Below are positions 7,149 to 15,194 of a stretch of DNA of 36,693 bases, in pieces. The stretch comes from VGBK01 sp964548475 (GTDB taxonomy: Bacteria > Actinomycetota > Acidimicrobiia > Spongiisociales > UBA11373). Position 1 is the stretch's first letter. Each line of letters starts with the position of its first letter. A program made the position numbers and the translations under genes. Location of the stretch: NCBI GenBank assembly GCA_964548475.1, contig CAZJRF010000004.1:1-36693 (forward strand), given 5' to 3'. The notes beneath the pieces are model-generated. The model did not search any database. It had not been told where the DNA came from and worked only from the letters and a program-made list of their open reading frames with translations.

Positions 7149-8075
7149 GTGGCAGTGATCGCGGTGGACTGCGGCGGCAGCAACGTGACCTTCGCTCGCG
7201 TCGAGGCGCCCGCGCAGGCCGAGCCGGCGGGGAAGATCGCGACTCCCCGCGAGGCGGCGGCCATCCCGGCGGTGGTGGCCCGAGCCGTGACGCCGTTGGT
7301 GGACGGGACGGTGACGGCGATCGGGATCGGGGCGGCCGGACTGGTGGACGGCCCGCGGGGCCGGCTGGTCTGGAGCCCTCACTCGGCCGGAGGGGGCGTA
7401 GACCTGGCGGGTGAGGTGGAGGCGGCGACGGGTCGGCGGGTGCTGGTGGACAACGACGCCAACCTGGCCGCCCTCGCGGAGGCGCGCCTGGGGGCGGGCG
7501 CCGGATACCGTATGGTGCTGCTGGTCGCGCTCGGGACCGGCATCGGCGGGGGCCTGGTGGTGGAGGGCAGGGTGGAGCGGGGCCGCGGCTTCCTGGGCGA
7601 GGTGGGGCACATGATGTTGGACCCGGCGGGGCCCGTATGCGCCTGCGGCCGCCGCGGCTGTTGGGAAGCGCTGGTGTCGGGCACCGCCCTGGGCCGGGCC
7701 GCCCAGGAGTTGGCCGCCATCGAACCGGGGGGACTGGTGGCCCGGGCCGCGGCCGGCGAAAACCCGCGCGGCGAGCATCTGAGCGAGGCGGCGCAAACGG
7801 GTGATCCGGCCGCCGTGGCCCGGTTGGCCGGGGCGGGGGAGTGGCTGGGGCGGGGGCTGGCCAACCTGGTGGCGGCACTCGACCCCGACGTGATCGTGCT
7901 GGGGGGAGCGGCAGCCGGGGCCGGAGAGCTGCTGCTGGGCCCGGCTCGATCGACTCTGGCCGCCTCCCTCCCGGGAACGGGGTACCGTTTCCCCACGCCG
8001 GTGGTGACCGCCCGGTTCGGCACGCGGGCCGGGCTGGTGGGAGCGGCTCTGGCGGCGCAGGAGAAGCGATGGTGA
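7149..8075 (+). CDS. ROK-family sugar kinase, probable glucokinase
   Basis: 308 residues. ATP-dependent phosphorylation of glucose or a related hexose in the cytoplasm is expected. The phosphate-binding loop is DCGGSN (residues 7-12), with Ser where most ROK kinases have Thr. The catalytic Asp lies in DNDAN (101-105), the sugar-binding EVGH is at 151-154, and the ROK zinc motif C-x-C-x4-C is at 164-171 (CACGRRGC). A GAGGAGG site precedes the GTG start. The last seven bases overlap the next gene. The nearby alpha-glucan phosphorylase, which releases glucose 1-phosphate from glycogen, makes a role in glucose use sensible. Distinguishing glucokinase from N-acetylmannosamine or fructokinase activity is not possible here. 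Confidence 0.88.
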   Translation: MAVIAVDCGGSNVTFARVEAPAQAEPAGKIATPREAAAIPAVVARAVTPLVDGTVTAIGIGAAGLVDGPRGRLVWSPHSAGGGVDLAGEVEAATGRRVLVDNDANLAALAEARLGAGAGYRMVLLVALGTGIGGGLVVEGRVERGRGFLGEVGHMMLDPAGPVCACGRRGCWEALVSGTALGRAAQELAAIEPGGLVARAAAGENPRGEHLSEAAQTGDPAAVARLAGAGEWLGRGLANLVAALDPDVIVLGGAAAGAGELLLGPARSTLAASLPGTGYRFPTPVVTARFGTRAGLVGAALAAQEKRW

Positions 8076-8764
8076 ACGTCGGTCGCACGCTGGTGGGGGC
8101 CGCCCTGGTGGCGCTGGGAGTGGTTTACGTGCTCGGGGTCGCCGGAGTCATCGAGAGTCGTGAGTTCATCGGACGCTGGTGGCCGGTGCTGGTGATCGGG
8201 CTGGGGTTGCTGCAGGCGCTGGCGGAGCGGCGCTTCAGCCCGGTGGCCTGGGTCCTGGTGGCGGGGGGCTTGCTGATCCTGGCGGTGACCACCGGGGCCT
8301 TTGGCAAGACCGCCTGGTCGGTGACGTGGCCGATCCTGATGGTCCTGGCCGGTGTTTGGCTGCTGTCGGGGTGGGGGCGCCTGGGCCGGGGCCGGGTCGA
8401 GGAAACCCAATTCTCACGGATATCGGTGTTCAACTCGGTGAGGCTGTCCTGCCGCTCGAACGCTTTGCGCCGGGCCGGCCTCACCGCCGTGTTCGGCAAG
8501 CTGCGCCTCGACCTGACGGGGGCCCGGCTCGACCCGGCCGGTGCTCGTGTGTCGGCCACGTCGGTGTTCGGGCACATCGATGTGATCGTTCCCCAGGGGT
8601 GGACGGTGGAGGTGCGGGGCCTGCCGATTGCGGGCGCTTGGGACGACACGGTCTCCCGCCGGGGGGTGGGGCCGGGGAGCCCCCGCCTGGAGGTGCACGT
8701 GCTGGCCGTGCTGGGCGGGGTCGAAGTGAAGCACCGCCGCCGCTGGGCGCCCGACCCGCGCTAG
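8069..8764 (+). CDS. LiaF-like membrane protein with four TM helices
   Basis: 231 residues. The N-terminal half has about four hydrophobic helices (roughly 7-27, 34-53, 60-75, 84-101), matching the LiaF transmembrane domain. The C-terminal half is a beta-rich repeat domain (ISVFNSVRL, LTAVFGKLRLDL and ATSVFGHIDVIVPQGWTVEV), typical of the cell-wall-active antibiotic response family. LiaF proteins repress envelope-stress two-component systems in Firmicutes (known for the family). No sensor kinase or regulator gene is adjacent, so a role here is open. The ATG overlaps the ROK kinase stop. Its own stop is shared with that of glgP in a CTAG palindrome. Confidence 0.78.
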   Translation: MVNVGRTLVGAALVALGVVYVLGVAGVIESREFIGRWWPVLVIGLGLLQALAERRFSPVAWVLVAGGLLILAVTTGAFGKTAWSVTWPILMVLAGVWLLSGWGRLGRGRVEETQFSRISVFNSVRLSCRSNALRRAGLTAVFGKLRLDLTGARLDPAGARVSATSVFGHIDVIVPQGWTVEVRGLPIAGAWDDTVSRRGVGPGSPRLEVHVLAVLGGVEVKHRRRWAPDPR

Positions 8765-10899
8765 GTGGAGAAAGGCAGTGGGGAGGCCCCGTTGCCGTTG
8801 GCGGGGATGTAGAGGGCCTGCAGGTACTCGGCCACCATCCTGGTGGCGCTGAAGGGCACCGCGGCGATCATCGCCTCCTTCATCATCGCCACCCAGCGGC
8901 GAGGCACCCCGTCCTCGTCGCGCTCGTAGTAGAGCGGCGCCACCTGGTGCTCGATCAGGTCGTACAGGGTGGCGGCGTCGGCGTCGTCGGAATGAGGCAC
9001 TTCGCCGAAGCCCCAGCCGTTCTTTCCGTTGAAGCCTTCCAGCCACCAGCCGTCGAGCACCGACAGGTTGGGCACCCCGTTGATGGCCGCCTTCATACCC
9101 GACGTCCCGCTCGCTTCCATCGGGGGTCGGGGCATGTTCACCCAGACATCGGCTCCGGCCAGCAGGTAGCGCGCCAGTTCCATGTCGTAGTCCTCGACGT
9201 AGGCCACGTGGCCTTCGAAGCGCGGGTCCTTGGCCATCTGGACGACCCGGCGGATCAGGTCCTGGCCCTCCCGGTCGGCGGGGTGGGCCTTGCCGCCGAA
9301 GACGATCTGCACCGGGTGTTCGGGATGGCTGAGCAAAGCCTGGAGGCGGTCCATGTCGCTGAGGAGCAGCCCCACTCGCTTGTAGGCGGCGAAGCGGCGG
9401 GCGAAGACTAGGGTCAGCTGGTCCACGGCGAAGAGGGACCCAACCCGCCGTAGCTCGTCGGGAGCCTCGCCGTGGCGGGCCTCCATGTCGCGCAGGCGGG
9501 TGCGCACGTTGCGCAGCAGGCGCTCCTTCTGGGCCTGGTGGGCCTCCCACAACTCCTTGTCGGGGATGCGGCGCAGGGCTTCCCAGGCGGGAAGATCGAG
9601 GGTTTGCATGGCCCAGTCCTGGCCGAGGGCCCGGGCGAAGCGGCGCTCGATGACGCCTCCCACCCAGGTGGGGAGGTGCACCCCGTTGGTCACCGCCCGT
9701 CCGGGACCCCCGATCAGGTGCTGCCAGTCCCGGGTCACCACCTCCCCGTGCCGCCGGCTCACCCCGTTGGTGACCGCGGACAGGCGGATGGCCAGGGCCC
9801 CCATGTCGAAGGCGCCGGGGTTCCCGTTGGCCCCCAGTGAGGCCAGGGTGGCGTCGTCGATGCCGAGGAGCCGATCGGCCACGTAACGTTGTACCAGCCC
9901 CAGGTCGAAGGTCTCGTTCCCCGCCGGCAGCGGGGTATGCAGGGTGAACACGGTGTGCTCCTTCACCTGCTCCACCGCCTGCTCCCGGCTGAGCCCGGCG
10001 CCCACGGCCCGGGAGAGGCGCTGTAACAGGGCGAAGGCGGCGTGGCCCTCGTTGACGTGCCAGGTGGTGGGTTTCCAGCCGAGAGCGTCCACTACCCGGG
10101 CCCCTCCGACGCCGAGAACCAACTCCTGGCAGAGGCGCATCTCCCGGCCGCGCACGTACAGGGTGTGGGTGATGGGGCGGTCGGCCGGGTCGTTGGATAG
10201 CAAGTCGGTGTCGAGCAACAGCAAGGGCACCCGGCCCACGTCGATGCGCCACACCCCGATGTCCACCATGCGGCCGGGGAGCTCCACCTGTACCACCAGG
10301 GGATGGCCGGTGCGGTCGAGCACCCGGCGCAGGGCCCGGCGGGCAACCTCGACCGGGCGGTAGAGGTGCTGCTGAGTGCCTTCGGGATCCACCTCCTGGT
10401 GGAAGTAGCCACGCTTGTACAGGAGCCCAATGGCCACCATGGGCAGACCCAGGTCGGAGGCGGCCTTCGCGTGATCGCCGGCCAGCACGCCGAGCCCCCC
10501 GGCGTAGAAGGGGAGAGTGTGGTGCACCCCGTATTCGGTGCAGAGGTAGACCAGGCCGTTGGGCAGGGCGTCGGGGTGGTTCCGGCCGTACCACGTGTCC
10601 TCGGCCGCCAGGTACTCATCGAAGGTGGAGATGACCTCGTGGTACAGGTCGGCGAAGGAGTCGTTGTTCTCCAGCGCCTCCCACACCTCGCCGGAGACGG
10701 CCTGCAGCATGGAGAGGGGGTTGGGGGAGTGCTGCCAGTCGGGGAGACTGACCCGCTGCCATAGCTCGCGGGCGGGACGATGCCAGACCCACCACATGTT
10801 GTAAGCCAGATCCCAGAGACGCTCGTAGGTCTTGGGCAGGTGCACCTTGGTGCCCGGGGCAACCGGGATCTCGGGAAGGGGGGAGGGGCGAGTGACCAT
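8761..10899 (-). CDS. glgP: Alpha-glucan (glycogen/maltodextrin) phosphorylase, DUF3417 type
   Basis: 712 residues. A PLP-dependent GT35 enzyme that releases glucose 1-phosphate from alpha-1,4-glucans. The N-terminal ~120 residues match the DUF3417 extension of the short bacterial/archaeal form, shorter than the ~820-residue animal and E. coli enzymes. Conserved signatures include EYGVHHTLPFYAGGLGVLAGDH (first 20 residues near 122-141), HVNEGHAAF (281-289), KRVGLLL (507-513) and the PLP motif EASGTSGMK with the Schiff-base lysine at 603. The ATG start at 10899 has no obvious Shine-Dalgarno site; TAGTCT (10932-10927) could be its -10, with a leader of about 20 bases. Convergent with and touching the LiaF-like gene. 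Glycogen synthesis genes are not in the window. Confidence 0.94.
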   Translation of the reverse strand: MVTRPSPLPEIPVAPGTKVHLPKTYERLWDLAYNMWWVWHRPARELWQRVSLPDWQHSPNPLSMLQAVSGEVWEALENNDSFADLYHEVISTFDEYLAAEDTWYGRNHPDALPNGLVYLCTEYGVHHTLPFYAGGLGVLAGDHAKAASDLGLPMVAIGLLYKRGYFHQEVDPEGTQQHLYRPVEVARRALRRVLDRTGHPLVVQVELPGRMVDIGVWRIDVGRVPLLLLDTDLLSNDPADRPITHTLYVRGREMRLCQELVLGVGGARVVDALGWKPTTWHVNEGHAAFALLQRLSRAVGAGLSREQAVEQVKEHTVFTLHTPLPAGNETFDLGLVQRYVADRLLGIDDATLASLGANGNPGAFDMGALAIRLSAVTNGVSRRHGEVVTRDWQHLIGGPGRAVTNGVHLPTWVGGVIERRFARALGQDWAMQTLDLPAWEALRRIPDKELWEAHQAQKERLLRNVRTRLRDMEARHGEAPDELRRVGSLFAVDQLTLVFARRFAAYKRVGLLLSDMDRLQALLSHPEHPVQIVFGGKAHPADREGQDLIRRVVQMAKDPRFEGHVAYVEDYDMELARYLLAGADVWVNMPRPPMEASGTSGMKAAINGVPNLSVLDGWWLEGFNGKNGWGFGEVPHSDDADAATLYDLIEHQVAPLYYERDEDGVPRRWVAMMKEAMIAAVPFSATRMVAEYLQALYIPANGNGASPLPFST

Positions 10900-10973
10900 G
10901 GATCTCGAATCGGAAGAAGGAAGCTCAGACTACCCGCCCGCGGCGACCCCGGCGGAATCGGCTCGGCCCGGGA

Positions 10974-10979
10974 TACACT
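10974..10979 (+). promoter_or_regulatory. Candidate -10 element for ltaE
   Basis: TACACT lies ten bases before the GTG at 10990. With no Shine-Dalgarno sequence, the message would be leaderless or carry a leader of only a few bases. Spacing is longer than the six bases seen at other leaderless genes in the window. Confidence 0.4.
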
Positions 10980-10989
10980 GCGCGGCGCT

Positions 10990-12027
10990 GTGGCATTCCC
11001 CGACGGCATCGCCGACTTCCGCTCCGACACGGTGACCCGGCCCACGGCCGAGATGCGCCGGGCCATGGCGGAGGCCGAAGTGGGGGACGACGCCTACGGC
11101 GAGGATCCCACCGTCAATCTCCTCCAGGAGGAGGCGGCGGCGATGGTGGGCAAGGAGGCGGCGCTCTTCGTACCCAGCGGCACCATGGGCAACCAGCTGG
11201 CGGTGAACCTGCAGACTCGTCCCGGGGACGAGGTGCTCTGCACTGAGTGGGCTCATCTGCGCAACTACGAGCGGGGAGCGGCGGCGGCGCTCTCGGGGAC
11301 GGCTTTCCGCACGGTGCCGGGGGAGGGAGGGTTGATCACGCCGGAGCAGGTCGAGGAGGCCCTGGCCTGGTCCGGGACCCGCCTGCCGCGGGTGTCGCTG
11401 CTGGTTTGGGAGAACACCCACAACGCCGCCGGGGGTACCGTGCTGCCGGTCGATCCGGTGACGGCGGCCACGGCCGTGGCGCGAGAGCGAGGCCTGGCGG
11501 TGCACCTCGACGGGGCACGGCTGTTCAACGCGGCGGTGGCCGGCGGCCGGCCGGCCGCCGAACTGGCGGCCGTGGCCGACACGGTGATGTTCTGTTTCTC
11601 CAAGGGACTGGCGGCACCGGTCGGCTCGGTGCTGTGCGGGAGCGCGACCCTGATCGCGGCGGCGCGGGAGGTGCGTCGGCGCTTCGGGGGCAATATGCGG
11701 CAGGCGGGGGTTCTGGCTGCCGCCGCCCGGGTGGCACTGCGGGACTGGGAGCGACTGGCCGAGGATCACGCGCTGGCACGGTCGCTGGCCGAGGTGCTCG
11801 CCGAGCGCCTGCCGGGTTCGGTGGCCGCCTGGCCGCAAACGAACATGGTGCAGGTGGCGGGGGATCGCCTGGCCGGCGGTCCGGAGGGTTTCCGCGCCTC
11901 TCTGGCGGCGGCCGGGGTTCTAGTGGGCTACATCCGGCCGGGAGTGCTGCGTTTCGTCACTCATCACGACGTGGGCGCGGACGACGTGGCCCGGGTGGCG
12001 GCGGTGGCCGGCGGGCTGGGACGCTGA
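10990..12027 (+). CDS. ltaE: Low-specificity L-threonine aldolase
   Basis: 345 residues. A PLP-dependent fold-type I enzyme cleaving L-threonine or L-allo-threonine to glycine and acetaldehyde. Signatures: FRSDTVTRPTAEMRRAM at the N-terminus, VGDDAYGEDP (31-40), the SGTMGNQLA loop (63-71), HLDGARLFN (172-180), and FCFSKGL with the Schiff-base lysine at 205. The frame opens further upstream, but that part lies antisense to glgP. The GTG at 10990 gives the family's standard start (DFRSDTVT nine residues in). It diverges from glgP. The following acyl carrier protein gene lies 22 bases downstream and may be cotranscribed. Confidence 0.92.
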   Translation: MAFPDGIADFRSDTVTRPTAEMRRAMAEAEVGDDAYGEDPTVNLLQEEAAAMVGKEAALFVPSGTMGNQLAVNLQTRPGDEVLCTEWAHLRNYERGAAAALSGTAFRTVPGEGGLITPEQVEEALAWSGTRLPRVSLLVWENTHNAAGGTVLPVDPVTAATAVARERGLAVHLDGARLFNAAVAGGRPAAELAAVADTVMFCFSKGLAAPVGSVLCGSATLIAAAREVRRRFGGNMRQAGVLAAAARVALRDWERLAEDHALARSLAEVLAERLPGSVAAWPQTNMVQVAGDRLAGGPEGFRASLAAAGVLVGYIRPGVLRFVTHHDVGADDVARVAAVAGGLGR

Positions 12028-12049
12028 GGACGGGCCGGGCGGGATAGGC

Positions 12050-12307
12050 ATGGAGAGATCCGAAGCCGAGGGGAGACTGATCGACCTGCTGGTGGGCGAC
12101 CTGGCGGTTGCCCGCGAGCTGATCACACGGGGTGCCCGGCTTGAGGAGGATCTGGGGCTGGATTCGCTGGGGATGGTGGATCTGCTGCTGGGCATGGAAG
12201 AGGTCTTCGGGGTGAGCATCCCCGACGAGCAGGCGGAGCAGATCACCACGCTGGCATCGGCGGTTGAGGTGCTGGTGAGGCTCACCGGCCGGCACGGGCA
12301 ACGATGA
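12050..12307 (+). CDS. Acyl carrier protein-like protein (orphan)
   Basis: 85 residues, the normal carrier-protein size. It is acidic and helical, with the phosphopantetheine attachment site LGLDSLGMVDLLLGMEE, Ser39 being modified. The carrier holds acyl chains as thioesters on its prosthetic group. No ketosynthase, acyltransferase or adenylation domain is nearby, so its partner enzymes are elsewhere. It could serve lipid, lipoic acid or a specialised pathway. Its stop overlaps the start of the Nudix gene by four bases (ATGA), which points to cotranslation. Ribosome-binding site weak. Confidence 0.85.
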   Translation: MERSEAEGRLIDLLVGDLAVARELITRGARLEEDLGLDSLGMVDLLLGMEEVFGVSIPDEQAEQITTLASAVEVLVRLTGRHGQR

Positions 12308-12834
12308 CTTCCGGCCCGCCCCCGGCCGGTCTCCCGGTGTACGGGTTCTGCCCCATGTGCGCCACCCCTCTGGAGTGGAAGTTGGCCGGCGGGCGGGAGC
12401 GACGGGTCTGCCCCGGCTGCGGGTTCGTCCACTGGCAGAACCCGGGGGTAGGGGCGGCGGCCGTGGTCCGGGACGAGCGGGGGCGGGTGCTGCTGGTGCG
12501 CCGGGGCCCCGGGGCCACCCGAGCCGGCTACTGGTCGATCCCGGCCGGGTTCGTGGATGCAGACGAGGAGATACGGAAGGCGGCAGCCCGCGAGCTGGCC
12601 GAAGAGACCGGGCTGGTGGGGGAGATCGGCGAGGTGCTGCAGGTGGCCAGCAACTTCCACGACCCGGCCAAGCCCACCGTCGGGGTGTGGTTCGCGGCGC
12701 GAGTGGTGGGTGGGGAGCTGCAGGCCGGCGACGACGCGACGGAGGCGGAGTTCTTCGCCCTGGACAATCTTCCCGACCTGGCGTTTCCTACCGACGCGAC
12801 CCTGCTCACCCGGCTGGCGCAGGCGGAGAGATAG
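12304..12834 (+). CDS. Nudix hydrolase with N-terminal zinc ribbon
   Basis: 176 residues. An N-terminal zinc ribbon (C16-x2-C19 and C36-x2-C39) is followed by a Nudix domain. The Nudix box spans 82-104 (G-x5-E-x7-RELAEETGL) and has every catalytic acidic residue. Such zinc-ribbon Nudix proteins include NADH pyrophosphatase relatives, but the SQPWPFPxS motif of true NudC is absent, so an ADP-ribose, NADH or CoA-type substrate cannot be chosen. Translationally coupled to the acyl carrier protein gene. A CoA or acyl-CoA pyrophosphatase role would suit that neighbour, but this is only inference. Confidence 0.88.
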   Translation: MTSGPPPAGLPVYGFCPMCATPLEWKLAGGRERRVCPGCGFVHWQNPGVGAAAVVRDERGRVLLVRRGPGATRAGYWSIPAGFVDADEEIRKAAARELAEETGLVGEIGEVLQVASNFHDPAKPTVGVWFAARVVGGELQAGDDATEAEFFALDNLPDLAFPTDATLLTRLAQAER

Positions 12835-12856
12835 CGGCTCGCGCGGCGGAGACGGC

Positions 12857-13489
12857 TCAGCGATCGGGGACCGGCGGAAAGGGGGCGGCCGGGCCGGGCG
12901 GGTTCCAGGCGGCTGCCGGCTGCCACGGCGATCCCGGGGAGAGGGTAAGCACCGAGCCGTGTGCGGGCTTGTCCCGGTGGAGGTTCTTCAGGCGCTCGCC
13001 GGTCAGGAGCAGCCGGGCGGCCTGGATGGGATCCTGGTGGGAGATCAGGATGGCCCTCCGGCCCGGGTGGGCCCGGCCCAGTTCTTCGACCAGCGCGGCC
13101 ACTCGGCCGGCCGCCGCCTCGATCGACTCGGGAGAGAAGGGCAGGTCGGCGGGGTGGTCGAGATAGGCCTCCAACTCGCCCGGGAAGGCGGCGGGCAGAT
13201 CCTCCCAGCACACCCCCGCCCAGCGCATGCCCAGCCGCCACTCGGTGAGGCGCTGGTCGAGGACCGGGGTCAGGCCGAGGCGGCGGCCGATGATGCGGGC
13301 GGTCTCCTGCGCACGCAACAGGGGGGAGCAGAACAGGAGGTCGGCCCCGGCCCGGGCCAGGTGGGCGGCGGCGGCACGAGCCTGGCGCCGGCCGGCCGGA
13401 CTGAGACCGAAACCGGGCAGATCGCCGTAGCACAGGTGATCCGGGTTGTGGACCTCGCCGTGGCGAACGAGGAAGAGGCGGGCCAGCAC
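12857..13489 (-). CDS. Histidine phosphatase family protein (phosphoglycerate mutase-like)
   Basis: 210 residues. The phosphohistidine motif is LVRHGE (His10), followed by LSPAGRRQA, SPLLRAQETA and the second His in ILISHQDP (near 150). These are the features of branch 1 phosphatases such as PhoE, CobC or GpmB-like proteins. The C-terminal tail of about 25 residues is proline-rich and probably disordered. GTG start at 13489 with no Shine-Dalgarno; TACACT lies seven bases upstream. It shares a 34-base divergent intergenic region with dinB. Substrate unknown. Confidence 0.85.
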   Translation of the reverse strand: MLARLFLVRHGEVHNPDHLCYGDLPGFGLSPAGRRQARAAAAHLARAGADLLFCSPLLRAQETARIIGRRLGLTPVLDQRLTEWRLGMRWAGVCWEDLPAAFPGELEAYLDHPADLPFSPESIEAAAGRVAALVEELGRAHPGRRAILISHQDPIQAARLLLTGERLKNLHRDKPAHGSVLTLSPGSPWQPAAAWNPPGPAAPFPPVPDR

Positions 13490-13496
13490 AGGCGGG

Positions 13497-13502
13497 AGTG
13501 TA
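13497..13502 (-). promoter_or_regulatory. -10 element of a leaderless promoter for the histidine phosphatase gene
   Basis: TACACT on the minus strand, seven bases before GTG at 13489. Its -35 position would fall within 13519-13526, over the start of dinB. Confidence 0.5.
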
Positions 13503-13511
13503 GGGAGCGGG

Positions 13512-13517
13512 TACGGT
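13512..13517 (+). promoter_or_regulatory. dinB: -10 element of a leaderless promoter for dinB
   Basis: TACGGT followed by exactly six bases and GTG at 13524. Only nine bases separate it from the opposing -10 of the histidine phosphatase gene. No LexA box (actinobacterial type GAAC-N4-GTTC) is visible in the gap. Confidence 0.55.
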
Positions 13518-13523
13518 AGGCGG

Positions 13524-14741
13524 GTGCCTGCCTTCGCCGAGCACGTTGCCCACGTGGATATGGACGCCTTCTTCGTGGAGGTGGAGCGTCTGCGCCGCCC
13601 CGAGCTGCGTCGGGTGCCGGTGGCGGTGGCCGGGCTGGGGGGCCGGGGGGTGGTCTCGTCGGCCTCCTACGAGGCCCGCCGGTGCGGGATCACCTCGGGC
13701 ATGCCGACCGGGCAAGCTCGCCGGCTCTGCCCGCACGGGCGATTCCTGGCTCCCGATCATCACGCCTATGCGGAGGCCTCGGGGCGGGTCCTGGCGGTGC
13801 TGGGCTCGTTCACCCCGGTGGTGGAGCAGATCTCGGTGGACGAGGCCTTCCTGGAGATCGGCGGCCTCCGGCTGCGTTACCCATCGCCGGAGGCAGTGGG
13901 GCAGGCCATCCGCGCCGAGGTGCGTGAGCAGACCGGGCTTCCGGCCTCGGTGGGTCTGGCGGGTAGCAAGCTGATCGCCAAGCTGGCCAGCCGGGCGGCC
14001 AAGCCGGATGGGCTGCGCCTGGTCCCCGCCGGCGGAGAGGAAGACTTCCTCCATCCCTTGCCCGTACGGGCACTATGGGGAGTGGGGGAGGCAACCTACG
14101 CCCGTCTCGAGGAGCTGGGGGTGGCCACTATCGGCGACCTGGCCGCCCTGCCCCGGGACATCCTGCAACGACGGCTGGGTGAAGCGATGGGGAGCCATCT
14201 GAGCGACCTCGCGCAAGGACAAGACGATCGGCCGGTAGTGCCTGCCGGCCCGGCCAAATCGCTCTCGGTGGAGGACACCTATCCTGCCGATCTCTCGGGC
14301 CGGGCGGCGCTGGAGGCAGAGCTCCTGGGATTGGCCGATCGGCTGGCCTCCCGTCTGCGCCGGGCGGGGGTGGCGGGGCGCACCGTGGTGCTGAAGGTGC
14401 GTTTCGGCGACTTCACCACGATCTCTCGCAGCCAACGGCAGTCGGCCGCGATCGATACAGCGCACGACCTGTACCGGGCGGCGCTCCCGCTTCTGGATCG
14501 GGCGGAGGTGGGGGCACGGGCGGTGCGCCTGCTGGGCCTCGGCGTCGAGGCCTTGGAGGAGAGCGGCTTCCCCCGCCAGCTGGGCCTGGAGGAGCGTCCC
14601 TGGAGCGACCTGGAGGCGGCGGTGGACCGGGTGCGGGAGCGCTTCGGGCGGCAGGCAGTAGGTCCGGCCCGCCTGTCCGGCGGCCGGGAGCCGGCATCTG
14701 TGCCTTGGGAGAATATGGAAGGACTTTTGCCGGGTTGCTGA
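13524..14741 (+). CDS. dinB: DNA polymerase IV (Y-family translesion polymerase)
   Basis: 405 residues. A low-fidelity polymerase that copies damaged templates. Motif I is HVDMDAFF (metal-binding Asp12) and motif III is SVDEAFLE (Asp106/Glu107). SASYEARRCGITSGMP (46-61) carries the usual YxAR element, and a helix-hairpin-helix region (LWGVGEATYARLEELGV) and little-finger domain follow. A QL-x-L segment (RQLGLEE, about 353-359) near the C-terminus resembles the beta-clamp-binding motif and precedes the conserved AVDRVRERFG. The GTG start is set by TACGGT-N6. The gene leads toward DUF3040, an arrangement found near mraZ in actinobacteria as far as I recall. Confidence 0.94.
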   Translation: MPAFAEHVAHVDMDAFFVEVERLRRPELRRVPVAVAGLGGRGVVSSASYEARRCGITSGMPTGQARRLCPHGRFLAPDHHAYAEASGRVLAVLGSFTPVVEQISVDEAFLEIGGLRLRYPSPEAVGQAIRAEVREQTGLPASVGLAGSKLIAKLASRAAKPDGLRLVPAGGEEDFLHPLPVRALWGVGEATYARLEELGVATIGDLAALPRDILQRRLGEAMGSHLSDLAQGQDDRPVVPAGPAKSLSVEDTYPADLSGRAALEAELLGLADRLASRLRRAGVAGRTVVLKVRFGDFTTISRSQRQSAAIDTAHDLYRAALPLLDRAEVGARAVRLLGLGVEALEESGFPRQLGLEERPWSDLEAAVDRVRERFGRQAVGPARLSGGREPASVPWENMEGLLPGC

Positions 14742-14755
14742 CCGGGCCGTTTCGG

Positions 14756-14761
14756 TATACT
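14756..14761 (+). promoter_or_regulatory. Candidate -10 element for the DUF3040 gene
   Basis: TATACT, close to consensus, lying 28 bases before the ATG at 14790. A weak TTGCTG sits 15 bases upstream. The resulting leader of about 20 bases contains GGAAGA as a weak ribosome-binding site. Confidence 0.5.
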
Positions 14762-14789
14762 CGGCTCACCGGCCACCTGCGGAAGACCC

Positions 14790-15119
14790 ATGCCACTCAA
14801 TGACAGAGAGCAGCGCATCCTCGAGGAGATCGAGCGCCAGTTCTATGAGGACGACCCGGAACTGGCGGAGACGGTGCGGACGGCCACCTTGGCCTCGGGC
14901 TCGGGCAGGCAGCTGAAGTGGAGTGTGCTGGGGCTGGCGGCCGGTATGGTGCTGATGCTGGTGTTCTTCACCAGTCAGACTCTGGTGGCCCTGGGGGGGT
15001 TCGTGCTCATGGTGCTGTCGGTGGCCTGGATCGTGGCCATCATGCGGCGCCGTTCTGGGGTAGCCTCACGGCACTCCTGGGCAGGCAGGCTGCGCAGGCC
15101 ACGGGGGCGCAGCGGGTAG
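14790..15119 (+). CDS. DUF3040 family membrane protein
   Basis: 109 residues. The start MPLNDREQRILEEIERQFYEDDP is the hallmark of DUF3040, an actinobacterial family of unknown function. Two hydrophobic helices follow at about 45-62 and 65-85, after which a short basic tail points to a cytoplasmic C-terminus. The family is commonly encoded between dinB and mraZ, as here. Near-consensus TATACT upstream suggests its own promoter. Confidence 0.88.
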   Translation: MPLNDREQRILEEIERQFYEDDPELAETVRTATLASGSGRQLKWSVLGLAAGMVLMLVFFTSQTLVALGGFVLMVLSVAWIVAIMRRRSGVASRHSWAGRLRRPRGRSG

Positions 15120-15194
15120 AGACAGATGTTGGGGGAGCAGGGCTCGGGCCCATCGGTGATGGGAATCGGGCGGGGACCTTGGGGAGGAGTGGCT

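Noticed and set aside
8414..10594. Long minus-strand open frame (over 700 codons) across glgP and the LiaF-like gene
   Set aside because: Arg/Pro/Gly-rich shadow of two real genes in a high-G+C genome. No recognisable motif.
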